A DNA stretch of 64,000 bases from an uncultured Erysipelotrichaceae bacterium (GTDB lineage Bacteria; Bacillota_I; Bacilli_A; Erysipelotrichales; Erysipelotrichaceae). Below the pieces are notes generated by a model that worked only from the letters and a program-made list of their open reading frames with translations, ran no database searches and had not been told where the DNA came from. Positions 27,001 through 35,888 of the stretch are shown here, in pieces; within the stretch, counting starts at the first letter, position 1; each line of letters begins with the position of its first letter. The DNA lies in contig CAMQRS010000002.1 of NCBI GenBank assembly GCA_947036815.1, forward strand, positions 1-64,000, in the 5' to 3' direction. Made by a program: the position numbers and the translations under genes.

Positions 27001-27140
27001 GAAATACATCCGTGCATTACTTGATAATCAACTAAAGCAATACTAGACATATTATTTTGTTTTGCATATTGCACAATCTGTTGAACTTTAAAAGTACTAG
27101 ACAACAAAGTATATGAACTTCTAACATGTAAATGAACCAT
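24078..27140 (-). CDS. dnaE: DNA polymerase III subunit alpha, DnaE type
   Basis: 1020 aa. An N-terminal PHP domain (VHLHVRSSYTLLSS), then a polymerase core with GPGRGSAAGSLVSYCLGIT and the catalytic PDIDIDFPDNRR, the helical finger region with NYGFNRSHSVAYGM, and a C-terminal OB domain. No proofreading exonuclease insert, so not PolC. In Firmicutes DnaE extends primers on the lagging strand before PolC takes over. Somewhat shorter than the B. subtilis enzyme (about 1115). AAGGAG precedes ATG 27140. Single gene with its own promoter. Confidence 0.96.
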   Translation of the reverse strand: MVHLHVRSSYTLLSSTFKVQQIVQYAKQNNMSSIALVDYQVMHGCISFYDACIREGITPIFGLEFGCFIQDKKFDFIFYAKNNNGYKKLLKLSSELNKKSVRFTLDMMMKYGEDLILTSAGSHDELHAFLLQDDTLSMIEYLRYINDRFPEFYIAIAMNDSGLLKIKNEELKKIAKQLGIRTFALSRIYCKHEQDEEAYQTLCAIAQQKTLQDATLEYSSKRYFRSEAQMEALYAQEDLNMSEHIANACRVDLQIDKASLPVFENKYQVDSNTYLRNLCKAGLMKRLQNNVDQVYTKRLSFELDVIMSMGFADYFLIVYDFIRFAKSKGIYVGPGRGSAAGSLVSYCLGITQVDPIEYNLLFERFLNPERISMPDIDIDFPDNRRDEVIQYVTNKYGKEYVAHIITFGTLGAKQVIRDVGKVLMVPPREIDMLAKLIPNAPKITLRYTYENHPRFRGVVEASRRLKNVYTLALQLEGLERHTSTHAAGIVLSKHAINEVCPLIEVESDLMSTQFSMEYLERLGLIKIDFLGLRNLTIIDEVVSCIDTPIDILKIDFNDKKTLALLRDVDTMGVFQLESEGMKHLLRKMQVTSFEEVVAAIALFRPGPMENIPLYLANKLNPSKIMYLHEDLKPILEPTFGVMIYQEQIMQVSQVMAGFSLAKADILRKAMSKKKESEMNALRQDFIEGAMTKGYTLELASQVYELIMKFANYGFNRSHSVAYGMIAFQLAFLKANYPLHYFSSLLNSVIGGEYKTSEYIFEAKKRGIFTLHPSVNQSGYKYTIENNKLRFPLINIKNVGSAACQIILEERMMRGTFMNYFDFIARISLHRISKKVIECLIDAGALDEFKFNRLSMKVSLDDALRYASLVSIEHEGQTTIDLNLVSCPAMTIMKEKMMMVCENEKNVLGFYLRSHPIQEVRQKMKPSASLIELKQGMTYASFVCIVDRIKEHKTKNNDLMAFLSVSDDTSKFDVVVMPNLYNQCMAYLKRGNYIFVKGKIDKENSCLAKELEYVQIEDDIS

Positions 27141-27163
27141 GGAATCTCCTTTTTCTTTTGTTT

Positions 27164-27172
27164 ATTATACCA
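27164..27172 (-). promoter_or_regulatory. extended -10 promoter of dnaE
   Basis: TGGTATAAT (27172-27164) is a perfect extended -10. No good -35 is found at 16-18 bp. The start codon is only 24 bp away. Confidence 0.6.
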
Positions 27173-27199
27173 TGATTATTCTTTTCTTAGTATACCAAC

Positions 27200-27233
27200 A
27201 AAAAAACTTATGACTCCAAAGAGCCATAAGTTT
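27200..27233 (-). terminator. intrinsic terminator after nrnA
   Basis: Stem with AAACTTATG/CATAAGTTT arms (27233-27204 span), followed by a T run on the minus strand, directly after the nrnA stop. It ends smc-ftsY-ylxM-ackA-nrnA. Confidence 0.88.
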
Positions 27234-28163
27234 CTATTTTACTAATCCATTTAAATCATTTACTAATTGCATTACTGTATCTAAAGTTAGGTTTTTAACT
27301 CCACAAGCATTCTTGTGTCCACCACCATTATACGTATTAGCTACTTCGTTAATTGCATAGTTTTTAGAACGTAATGATCCGTGATAGATAACTTCTTCAC
27401 TGAATTCATCTTGTGTAAACAAGCACCACATTTCCATTTCGTTTATATTTGCCATGCAAAACACTTTTTCTTTCGCTTCATTATAGGTATAGCCAAATTT
27501 TTTATAATCTTCACGATTGATAACTGCGAAGATAACTTTTCCATTTACTTGAGCTTTGCTTCTCACTAAGGAAGTATAGTGAAAATCAGTCAATGTTAAA
27601 TTTGTACGTTCTTGTAAAATTTTGTTCACTTGCAGACCACAACTCACTAAATAACTACCAATACGTAACGTGTTCGCCGTTGTATTTGTCGTTGTAAAAT
27701 TCCCTGAATCTGCTAATAATCCTAAGTATAGGTATTTCGCACACATTTCATTAATTGCGACACCACTTGTTTGCATTGCATTCGCAAGTACTTCGCAAGT
27801 AGCTGACGCTGTGATATCTACATATGATTCATTTGCATAATCCTCAACCACGACATGGTGATCAATTTTTATTATTTTTTTAGCCGTAGCAAATCGTTGA
27901 TCATCAATTCTATCGACATTTGCGCTATCTAGCACAACTGCTAACGACTGTTTCACAACTTCATCAGAAACAGTATCAATTGATGGAAACAGATATGCAC
28001 AACTACCTAGACTCTCACCTAACGCATATACTTTTTTATCAGGATATACTTGTTCAATAAATGATTTTAAACCAAATTGAGATCCTAATGCATCCGCATC
28101 TGCGACTTGATGTCTAAACAAACAAATCGTATCATATTCCTTAAACAATTCTAATATATTCAT
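27234..28163 (-). CDS. nrnA: bifunctional oligoribonuclease/PAP phosphatase NrnA
   Basis: 309 aa. A DHH domain with H18, D22 and D24 (RHQVADADALGS) and DHH at 101-103, and a C-terminal DHHA1 domain with YNGGGHKNACG. NrnA degrades 2-5 nt RNAs, including products of cyclic dinucleotides, and dephosphorylates 3'-phosphoadenosine 5'-phosphate. It starts 2 bp after ackA and closes the smc operon. In B. subtilis nrnA lies near dnaE, as here. Confidence 0.93.
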   Translation of the reverse strand: MNILELFKEYDTICLFRHQVADADALGSQFGLKSFIEQVYPDKKVYALGESLGSCAYLFPSIDTVSDEVVKQSLAVVLDSANVDRIDDQRFATAKKIIKIDHHVVVEDYANESYVDITASATCEVLANAMQTSGVAINEMCAKYLYLGLLADSGNFTTTNTTANTLRIGSYLVSCGLQVNKILQERTNLTLTDFHYTSLVRSKAQVNGKVIFAVINREDYKKFGYTYNEAKEKVFCMANINEMEMWCLFTQDEFSEEVIYHGSLRSKNYAINEVANTYNGGGHKNACGVKNLTLDTVMQLVNDLNGLVK

Positions 28164-28165
28164 TA

Positions 28166-29362
28166 TTATTTTCCTAACAATTTAAAGCAATCACCAGCGA
28201 TCATTACTTCTTCATTTGTTGGAATTAAGAATACTTTAGTTTTAGAACCTTCATTTGTAAGTAGAGTTTCTTTTCCACGTAATCCTGTGTTTTCTTTAAC
28301 TTTGAAATCAATTCCTAATGTAGCATTTAATTTAGTACATACTCTTTCTCTTAAGATATCATCATTTTCACCTAATCCAGCAGTAAATACGATTGCATCT
28401 AATCCTTCTAATTGTACGTAGTAACTACCTACACATTGAACTACTTTATTAATAAATAAATCATATGCTAATTCAGCACGTTTATTTCCTTCATCAATAG
28501 CCTCAAGAATATCTCTACCATCGCTTGATACTCCACTTACTCCTAATAATCCAGATTTTTTATTTAAAATAGAATCCATTTCACTTGGTGTACATCCTAA
28601 TTTTTTAAGCATGTAAGGAATGATTGCTGGATCAATATCTCCACAGCGAGTTCCCATCATAATTCCACCTAACGGAGTGAATCCCATTGATGTATTTACA
28701 CATTTTCCACCATCTACTGCTGAAATACTACATCCACCACCTAAATGTAATGTAATAATCTTAGTATCCGCTAAGTCTTTTTCTAATAATTCTGCACATC
28801 TATGAGATACAAAATGATGAGAAGTTCCATGAGCTCCATATTTTCTTACTTTATTTTCTTCATACCATTCATATGGTACAGGGTATACAAAGTAATCTTC
28901 TTTCATACTTTGGTGGAATGCAGTATCGAATGTGAAAGAATGGAAACAATCAGGTAATGCCGCTTTAAATGCACGGTATCCTACTAATGCTCCCGGGTTA
29001 TGTAATGGTGCTAATTCGCATAATTCTTCTACTTTAGCTTCTACATCTGCATCCACAGCTACTGACTCGCTAAAGTATTCTCCACCATGTACAATTCTAT
29101 GTCCTGCTCCTTTAATTTCAGATAAACTTTCTACAACATTATTTGTTACTAAAGCATCTAATACTAAATTTACTGCAGTTGAATGATCCGCTACAGGTAA
29201 TACCTTTTTAATTTTTTCACCATTTACTTTCATTGTGAATATTGCATCTTCAAATCCTATTCTTTCTATAATCCCACTTGTTAAAACATCCTCTGCTGGC
29301 ATTTGGTAAAGTTGGAACTTTAAAGAACTACTACCTGCGTTTACTGAAATAATTTTTGTCAT
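28166..29362 (-). CDS. ackA: acetate kinase
   Basis: 398 aa from ATG 29362. It has VNAGSSSLKFQLY, HRIVHGGEYF, FDTAFHQSM, YGAHGTSHHFVS and GLGENDDILRE, all standard ASKHA-fold motifs of acetate kinase. It converts acetyl-phosphate and ADP to acetate and ATP, an energy step in fermentation. AAGGAG lies before ATG 29362; the TTG at 29386 that extends the frame overlaps ylxM. No pta is near. Placement between ylxM and nrnA in a chromosome-segregation/secretion operon is unusual. Confidence 0.97.
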   Translation of the reverse strand: MTKIISVNAGSSSLKFQLYQMPAEDVLTSGIIERIGFEDAIFTMKVNGEKIKKVLPVADHSTAVNLVLDALVTNNVVESLSEIKGAGHRIVHGGEYFSESVAVDADVEAKVEELCELAPLHNPGALVGYRAFKAALPDCFHSFTFDTAFHQSMKEDYFVYPVPYEWYEENKVRKYGAHGTSHHFVSHRCAELLEKDLADTKIITLHLGGGCSISAVDGGKCVNTSMGFTPLGGIMMGTRCGDIDPAIIPYMLKKLGCTPSEMDSILNKKSGLLGVSGVSSDGRDILEAIDEGNKRAELAYDLFINKVVQCVGSYYVQLEGLDAIVFTAGLGENDDILRERVCTKLNATLGIDFKVKENTGLRGKETLLTNEGSKTKVFLIPTNEEVMIAGDCFKLLGK

Positions 29363-29375
29363 TTTTTTCTCCTTG

Positions 29376-29696
29376 TTATTGTTCAATTTCGTTTAATTTT
29401 TCTACTAGTTGTTGAACTTGCACATCCGCAATGTCCGACAACACATTATATATTTTACATCGTTTATTAAATTTATCAACTAATTCTAACTTTAGTTCGT
29501 AAGTTTTTAAGGACTTAACTACTCTTTTGATAGAATCTTGTACTGCACTTCTACTTATTGATAAATTTTCACCTATTTCTGATAGTGAATAATTCTCACG
29601 ATAATATAAATCCATTGTCGTTCGTTGTTTATCCGTAAGCAATACATCATAAAAATCTAATAATTGATTAATATATTCAAATTCATCCTTCATCAT
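29376..29696 (-). CDS. ylxM: YlxM, UPF0122 helix-turn-helix protein of the SRP pathway
   Basis: 106 aa with a sigma-factor-like helix-turn-helix: LLTDKQRTTMDLYYRENYS and LSEIGENLSISRSAVQDSI. YlxM proteins help the signal recognition particle (Ffh and scRNA) in Gram-positive bacteria. It overlaps ftsY by 14 bp. Normally ffh follows ylxM; here ackA does, and ffh lies about 20 kb away at 47904-49298. Confidence 0.93.
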   Translation of the reverse strand: MMKDEFEYINQLLDFYDVLLTDKQRTTMDLYYRENYSLSEIGENLSISRSAVQDSIKRVVKSLKTYELKLELVDKFNKRCKIYNVLSDIADVQVQQLVEKLNEIEQ

Positions 29697-30651
29697 CTAA
29701 TCCTTCACATAAGCTATATAAATAGGCACTTGGATCAAATACTTTCAAGTCATCTACTTTTTCACCTAACCCTACATATTTTACGGGTATTTTAAGCAAA
29801 TCATTAATCGCAATGACGATACCACCTTTTGCACTACCATCTAATTTAGTTAAAATAATACCATTCACATTCGTAGATTCCATAAATAATTCTGCTTGAG
29901 AAATACCATTTTGTCCCGTTGTTGCATCTAACACTAAATACACTTGGTTTGGTTGGTTACTAATTTCTTTATGAATTACTTTATGCATTTTACTAAGCTC
30001 CTGCATCAAGTTGACCTTATTTTGTAGTCTTCCTGCTGTATCGCAAATCAATACATCAATGGCATTTTCTTTTGCATAGCGACAGCCATCTACTAACGCT
30101 GCACTTGGATCTCCGTTTTCTCTTCCCATAATACAGTGAATAGATAATCGGTCTGCCCAACGCTTCAACTGTTCAATAGCTCCAGCTCTAAAGGTATCCG
30201 CAGCTACAACTGCCACTGTCTTCCCTTGTTTCAAAAAATGGTTCGCTAATTTAGCAGTGGAAGTTGTTTTCCCACTCCCATTCACTCCTACCATTAAGAT
30301 AACAGTAGGTCCACTTTCATTATATGCAAAGTCGTCTTCTTTTTCCTCGTACATTTCTAATAATACTTCAACCAAACATTCGTTAATTTCATTCATTGAT
30401 TTCAATTTCTTATCCATTGCACGATTTTCTACTTCATTCACTACTTTTTGAGCCGTTTTTATACCTAAGTCTGCTTCTAGTAAAACAATCATAAGTTCTT
30501 CTAAAAACGTTTCGTCAACTCCGGTAAAGTTCAATGATAGTTTTCTTATTTTTTGAGAAAAACTAGTTCTCGTTTTAGATAATCCACTTAAATACGTGTC
30601 ATTATCTTTTTTAGAAGCAAATGCTTGCTTCAGTTTAGAAAATACTCCCAT
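29683..30651 (-). CDS. ftsY: signal recognition particle receptor FtsY
   Basis: 322 aa: a short N-terminal region without a large acidic A domain, then the NG GTPase with GVNGSGKTTSTAKLA, DTAGRLQNKVNLM and ILTKLDGSAKGG. It docks SRP-ribosome complexes at the membrane by heterodimerising with Ffh. It overlaps the smc stop by 1 bp (TAATG), with AGAGGTG in front. Confidence 0.97.
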   Translation of the reverse strand: MGVFSKLKQAFASKKDNDTYLSGLSKTRTSFSQKIRKLSLNFTGVDETFLEELMIVLLEADLGIKTAQKVVNEVENRAMDKKLKSMNEINECLVEVLLEMYEEKEDDFAYNESGPTVILMVGVNGSGKTTSTAKLANHFLKQGKTVAVVAADTFRAGAIEQLKRWADRLSIHCIMGRENGDPSAALVDGCRYAKENAIDVLICDTAGRLQNKVNLMQELSKMHKVIHKEISNQPNQVYLVLDATTGQNGISQAELFMESTNVNGIILTKLDGSAKGGIVIAINDLLKIPVKYVGLGEKVDDLKVFDPSAYLYSLCEGLDDEG

Positions 30652-33587
30652 TATAATTTCACCTCTTCTTTTTCTACATATCCCAACGCATCTTGAAGAT
30701 TCACTTTCAAGAATTGTGAAACTCCATTTTGTTTCATAGTTACTCCATATAAGGCTTCACATTGCGCCATCGTACCTGGACGATGCGTTACAATAATAAA
30801 TTGTGACTCCCCTTTGAATTTAGCTATGTATTTTGCGAATCGTTCTACATTCGCTTGATCCAGTGCTGCTTCTACCTCATCAAAGATACATAACGGCATC
30901 GTTCTTACTCTTAATATCGCAAATAGTACACACATGGCAAGCATTGATTTTTCCCCACCACTTAGCAAAGACATTGATTTCACTGCTTTGCCCGGAGGCT
31001 GCGCATTGATTTCAATACCTGAACTCAACGGATATTCTGGATCACTTAAGAATAAAGTGGCTTTTCCTCCACCAAACAATGATTTAAAGGTATCGTCTAA
31101 TTGATTATTAATTTTATGGAACATATCCATAAATTGCGTTTCCATCACTTCATCCATTTCATCAATTGCTTCTAATATTTTTTTTCTAGCATCCAGTAAT
31201 TCGTTACGACTATCGCTTAGCTTCGTAAATCTTTCATTTACTTCTTCAAATTCTTTCGGTGCATCTAAGTTTACATTACCTAATTTATTTAATTCATTAC
31301 GTAAGCGAAGCACTTCAGCTCTTGCCTCTTCAAGATTTACATCTTGTTTTAATGTACATGCATAATCAAACGTCATTTCATAAGTACTAGATAATCTTTG
31401 AAGTACATTTTCCAAAGAAGTTTCTTTCTTCGCAATTGAAATTTCTTTTTCTTTAACTAAGTGCAACACCACATTTAAATCTCTTCTTGTATTTCTTATT
31501 GTTGCTTCTCTTGACTCTATTTGTAATCCCAATCTACTTCTACGTTCTCTCATACTAGACAATTGAACTTCAATTCTATCTTTTTCAATTAATTGATCTG
31601 ATAATTGAACAACTAATTCATCCTTATCATCAGCCTCTTCACCATCCGAAGCTTGCATCCCTAATTCATTACACTCATCTTGTAAGCTAAAGTAAGCTGC
31701 TTTTTTAGCCTCTAACACAGGTTGAAGTTGCGCCATATTAATTTGAGTATTCATAAAGGTTTGTCCGGCATTTGTAGCTTCGTTTTGGTACATTACCAAT
31801 TCATCTTCTAACTCTTTTACTTTTTTATTCGCATTCGTTAAGGTTTCGTGTATTTCTCTTTTTTCTTTTTCTAGGGTAAGCGGTGAATATTGTCCTTTTA
31901 TTTTACCACCACTAATACTCCCACCTTTATGGGTTACATCCCCTTCTAAGGTGATGATTTTATAACGATGTTTCAATAAACTAGCTAATTCATTTGCATG
32001 TTTCAGTTCATCACATATTAAAACATTGCCTAACAATGAATTACTGATGCAATTATATTTTTCATCACATAGTATAAAGTCGCTTGCTTTCCCTAAGAAT
32101 CCTTGGCTATGTTCACAGATAATAAAATCTCTTTCTTCAATCAAATGATTTTTCAATACCGTCAAAGGTAAGAATGTAGCTCTACCTGAACGGTTTTTCT
32201 TAAGATAAGTGATTGCATGTCTAGCGCTCTCTTGATCATCACAAATGATATGATAAAGGGCAGCTCCTAACGCATTAGAGATTGCTACTTCATACCCTTC
32301 TACAGGTTTTAAGAGTTGTGATATAACTCCATGAATCCCAATTAAAGATTGTTTCGCATCCAATACTGCTTTTACCCCTTCTTGATGATTAAAAGGTGAT
32401 TTAATTAAATTACTTAATACTTCATCACGATTCGATAAATGATTTGCGTGAGTTCTATTTTGTTGCAACTGTGACCCGAGTGATTGAATCATTCGATCAC
32501 TATCCGTTTCCTTTTGTTTCAACAATTCTAAGTCTGCTTTCATGGATTGGTATCGCTCTAATCTATTTTCATATTCATATTTATTTTCTTTTAATAAACT
32601 AGTTAATTGCTTTAACTTTTCTTGAGCATTTGCATGTTCAATTGCATATTTACGTTTTTCATCCAATTCAATTTTTCTAGTTTCTAAATTTGAAATTTCG
32701 TTTACTATTGCCACAAAATCCTTTTGACACACATCTACTTTTTTATCTAAACTATTTCTTTCTACTTTAGCTTCTACGTTTTTAGTATCTTCGATTTGTA
32801 TACTTGCTTCAGCGATCGTTGTTTGAGAACCAAACTCAAATAAATCTTTTTGTATATTTTCTAATTCATTTTGTAAGTTTTCAACCTCGTCAACAATAAC
32901 ACTAATTTCTACCTTCTCTAACTCTTCTTTTTTCTCAAGATATGTGACAGCCTTTTGTGCTTGTCGTTTTAGTGGTGTTATCCTTGGTTCTAATTCATGA
33001 ATAATATCTTCCACTCGTTCTAAATTAGTTTGTGTACGATTTAATTTATTCAACGATTCATTTTTGCGTTTTTTATATTTAGCAACACCTGCCGCTTCTT
33101 CAAACAATGCTCTTCTTTCTTCTGGTTTTGCATCAGCAAAACTAGATATATTTCCTTGTGAAATTACAGATAAAGAATCTCTTCCCAGTCCACTATCCAT
33201 TACTAAATTATGAATGTCTTTTAATCGGCATGGTGTACGATTAATCAAATATTCTCCATCTCCACTATTACGGTGCAAACGTCTAGTAATCTCTACTTCA
33301 TCAAATTCGATTTGAAAGTGTCTTTTACTATTATCAAACACGAGCGTTACTTCTGCTAAATTCACTGCATTTCGATGCTGAGAACCTGAAAAGATAACAC
33401 TATTCATGTTATCACTACGTAATGATTTTGCGCTTTGTTCACCCAGTACCCAACGAACTGCATCATTGATGTTACTTTTACCACACCCATTAGGTCCAAC
33501 GATTCCACTAACCGCATGATCAAATTCAATTATTGTCTTATCTGCAAAGGATTTAAACCCTTGTAATTGTACTCTTTTTAAAAACAT
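30651..33587 (-). CDS. smc: chromosome segregation ATPase Smc, shortened arms
   Basis: 978 aa against about 1190 in B. subtilis. Walker A GPNGCGKS (31-38), N-terminal coiled coil about 175-400, hinge about 403-560 (GVKAVLDAK..., GDVTHKGGSISGG), C-terminal coil about 565-790, signature LLSGGEKSM (874-882) and Walker B LCIFDEVEAALD (899-910). Both arms are about 225 residues, so the loss is matched on the two sides of the hinge and the protein is intact. Smc with ScpA/ScpB loads on DNA and organises the chromosome. First gene of a five-gene operon. Confidence 0.97.
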   Translation of the reverse strand: MFLKRVQLQGFKSFADKTIIEFDHAVSGIVGPNGCGKSNINDAVRWVLGEQSAKSLRSDNMNSVIFSGSQHRNAVNLAEVTLVFDNSKRHFQIEFDEVEITRRLHRNSGDGEYLINRTPCRLKDIHNLVMDSGLGRDSLSVISQGNISSFADAKPEERRALFEEAAGVAKYKKRKNESLNKLNRTQTNLERVEDIIHELEPRITPLKRQAQKAVTYLEKKEELEKVEISVIVDEVENLQNELENIQKDLFEFGSQTTIAEASIQIEDTKNVEAKVERNSLDKKVDVCQKDFVAIVNEISNLETRKIELDEKRKYAIEHANAQEKLKQLTSLLKENKYEYENRLERYQSMKADLELLKQKETDSDRMIQSLGSQLQQNRTHANHLSNRDEVLSNLIKSPFNHQEGVKAVLDAKQSLIGIHGVISQLLKPVEGYEVAISNALGAALYHIICDDQESARHAITYLKKNRSGRATFLPLTVLKNHLIEERDFIICEHSQGFLGKASDFILCDEKYNCISNSLLGNVLICDELKHANELASLLKHRYKIITLEGDVTHKGGSISGGKIKGQYSPLTLEKEKREIHETLTNANKKVKELEDELVMYQNEATNAGQTFMNTQINMAQLQPVLEAKKAAYFSLQDECNELGMQASDGEEADDKDELVVQLSDQLIEKDRIEVQLSSMRERRSRLGLQIESREATIRNTRRDLNVVLHLVKEKEISIAKKETSLENVLQRLSSTYEMTFDYACTLKQDVNLEEARAEVLRLRNELNKLGNVNLDAPKEFEEVNERFTKLSDSRNELLDARKKILEAIDEMDEVMETQFMDMFHKINNQLDDTFKSLFGGGKATLFLSDPEYPLSSGIEINAQPPGKAVKSMSLLSGGEKSMLAMCVLFAILRVRTMPLCIFDEVEAALDQANVERFAKYIAKFKGESQFIIVTHRPGTMAQCEALYGVTMKQNGVSQFLKVNLQDALGYVEKEEVKL

Positions 33588-33616
33588 ACGATCCTCCTAT
33601 ATTCTATCTAACCTTT

Positions 33617-33625
33617 ATTATACCA
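33617..33625 (-). promoter_or_regulatory. extended -10 promoter of the smc operon
   Basis: TGGTATAAT (33625-33617). A -35 at the normal distance would fall inside the rseP terminator and is not a good match. Confidence 0.6.
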
Positions 33626-33628
33626 CAT

Positions 33629-33658
33629 AAAAAAACATATCTAAATATAGATATGTTT
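33629..33658 (-). terminator. intrinsic terminator after rseP
   Basis: 11-bp perfect stem AAACATATCTA/TAGATATGTTT (33648-33658 with 33633-33643), 4-nt loop, T run on the minus strand. It overlaps the rseP stop codon. Confidence 0.88.
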
Positions 33659-34721
33659 AAAACAAGCGAAGAATGTCATTCCAACTTGCATATAACATAA
33701 GAGCCAACAACATCAACATTGATACCCCCATGATAGCAGTTAGTATTTTTTCATTAATCTTACGTCCACTTGCTGTTTCAATTAATACAATCACTGATCT
33801 ACCGCCATCAAGAACAGGTAAAGGTAATGCATTAAACACTCCTAAGTTAATTGAAAGTATAGCCAATAAACTTAAGTACGTAATCCAACCAGCTGATAAT
33901 GCATCTCCTGCCATTTGGTATATACCGACAGGACCTGATAATTTATCTAAGTTCTCTCCTTGGACTAACGTTCCTATTGTTTTAAAAATCAACGTTGAAG
34001 ATTCGACCACTTGATCAACTCCATAACCAAACGATTCGTACCACTCAATTTCTTTAATCACATTTTGCGATGTAATACCTAACAGATAAATCGAGCTTTC
34101 TTCAGAAAATCTCGCCTCTGCTTCAATACTGATAATTTCTTCTCCACGCTCTACACTATACACATATGACTGAGGATATAAATTAATAATTTCAACGATA
34201 TCATTAATCGATTTCACTACTCTTTTTTTATTGTCATCTACACCTGTCATATCTAATATATAATCATTTGCTTTGAATCCAGCATCTATTGCTGCACCTT
34301 CTTCAGATACACTTTCGATAGACGGTAATCCACTCTCTACTATCGCTCCTTGATACATGCTGATTCCAACAAATATTATAAAAGCCAACAAGAAATTCAT
34401 CACAATACCTGCAAGCATAACTACTATTTGTTGATGTGGTTTAATTCCATGAATTGTTCTTTCAAAAGGCACGTGTGCATCTTTCTTGGTATCGTCTTCT
34501 TCGCCAGCCATCGAAACAAATCCACCAATTGGGAAAGCACGAATTGAATATTGAGTTTCTCCTCTTTGTCTTTTAAACAACACAGGTCCCATTCCTATTG
34601 AAAATTCACCACAGTACACTCCATAATGTTTAGCACATGCGAAATGTCCTAATTCATGAATGAATACAATGATACCTAGCATTAATACAAATCCTATTCC
34701 ACCGATGATTAAATTTTCCAT
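33657..34721 (-). CDS. rseP: site-2 intramembrane metalloprotease RseP/RasP
   Basis: 354 aa. Zinc motif HELGH at 22-26 in the first membrane segment, a PDZ domain in the middle (about 130-215), and the third zinc ligand in PLPVLDGGRSV near the C-terminus, followed by a last membrane segment. It cleaves anti-sigma factors and signal-peptide remnants within the membrane. It follows dxr by 3 bp in the classic uppS-cdsA-dxr-rseP cluster. Confidence 0.95.
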   Translation of the reverse strand: MENLIIGGIGFVLMLGIIVFIHELGHFACAKHYGVYCGEFSIGMGPVLFKRQRGETQYSIRAFPIGGFVSMAGEEDDTKKDAHVPFERTIHGIKPHQQIVVMLAGIVMNFLLAFIIFVGISMYQGAIVESGLPSIESVSEEGAAIDAGFKANDYILDMTGVDDNKKRVVKSINDIVEIINLYPQSYVYSVERGEEIISIEAEARFSEESSIYLLGITSQNVIKEIEWYESFGYGVDQVVESSTLIFKTIGTLVQGENLDKLSGPVGIYQMAGDALSAGWITYLSLLAILSINLGVFNALPLPVLDGGRSVIVLIETASGRKINEKILTAIMGVSMLMLLALMLYASWNDILRLF

Positions 34722-34724
34722 TAA

Positions 34725-35876
34725 CTACGCTCCTTTGTTTACTAATTGGTATACATACTCTCGTGTACGTATATCGCTTTGATATAAATCTGAGTATGAA
34801 GGATGTTCTATATAAGGCATTTCCTCAACACATCGTTGAATGATTACTTCAATATCTAGAAAAGTAATTTCACCTCGTATAAATAATTCTACACACACTT
34901 CATCCGCTGCATTGATAACAGCACCACTATTTCCTTTTCTTTTACCTACTTCATAAGCAAGTTTAAGTAACGGGTATCTTTCATAACTAACTTCTTTAAA
35001 GTGCAATGTCCCTATTTTAGCTAAATCAAGAATATCACTCATTTTTAATGGCAAACGATTCGGATAAGAGAGTGCATACTGAATAGGTAAACGCATATCT
35101 GCTGTACCTAATTGAGCCATAAAGGAATGGTCTACATAATGAATCATTGAATGAATAACGCTTTCTGTATTCATTAGTACTTCAATATTATCAAATGCAA
35201 TATCAAACAGATAATGTGCCTCAATTACTTCAAATCCTTTATTCATCATCGTTGCAGAATCAATGGTAATACGATTCCCCATACTCCAATTAGGATGGTT
35301 TAACGCATCTTCCACACTCACTCCTTTTAATTCTTCTCTTGTTTTATTTCTAAAACTCCCTCCACTGGCAGTGACTACTAGTTTAAGGATATCCGCTTTA
35401 TTATTTCCTTGCAATGCCTGAAAGATAGCAGAATGTTCTGAATCTATCGGATACATTTTCCCATCGTGTTCTTGTAATGCTTTTTTAACCAATTCTCCTC
35501 CGACAACCAAACTTTCTTTATTCGCTAGTGCCAATACTTTCTTTGTTTGAATAATTTTCAAAGTAGGTGCTAATCCTGCAAACCCTACAATCGCATTAAT
35601 AACAATGTGGGCATCCATATCTAACATCTCTAATATTCCTTTATCACCATAGTAAAAATGAATATTAGGATATTCTTCTTTTAAATATAGATAATCTTCT
35701 TTTAATTGTACACATACATGTTCAATTGAAATCATAGTTAAAATTTCTTTCAACTTTATAATATTACGTCCACAACTCAGTGCTACTATCTCAAATTTAT
35801 CACTATGTTGTAATATGACATCAATACTTTGTATTCCTATGCTTCCACTTGCACCTAATAAAATTATCTTTTTCAT
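34725..35876 (-). CDS. dxr: 1-deoxy-D-xylulose-5-phosphate reductoisomerase
   Basis: 383 aa. NADPH site GASGSIGIQSIDV at the N-terminus, ALANKESLVVGGELV, the metal site PIDSEHSAIFQAL, and SGGSFRNKTREEL, with NRITIDSATMMNKG further on. It makes MEP, the committed precursor of isoprenoids, which supplies UppS encoded two genes upstream. It is 12 bp after cdsA. Confidence 0.97.
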   Translation of the reverse strand: MKKIILLGASGSIGIQSIDVILQHSDKFEIVALSCGRNIIKLKEILTMISIEHVCVQLKEDYLYLKEEYPNIHFYYGDKGILEMLDMDAHIVINAIVGFAGLAPTLKIIQTKKVLALANKESLVVGGELVKKALQEHDGKMYPIDSEHSAIFQALQGNNKADILKLVVTASGGSFRNKTREELKGVSVEDALNHPNWSMGNRITIDSATMMNKGFEVIEAHYLFDIAFDNIEVLMNTESVIHSMIHYVDHSFMAQLGTADMRLPIQYALSYPNRLPLKMSDILDLAKIGTLHFKEVSYERYPLLKLAYEVGKRKGNSGAVINAADEVCVELFIRGEITFLDIEVIIQRCVEEMPYIEHPSYSDLYQSDIRTREYVYQLVNKGA

Positions 35877-35888
35877 AATAACTCCTTT

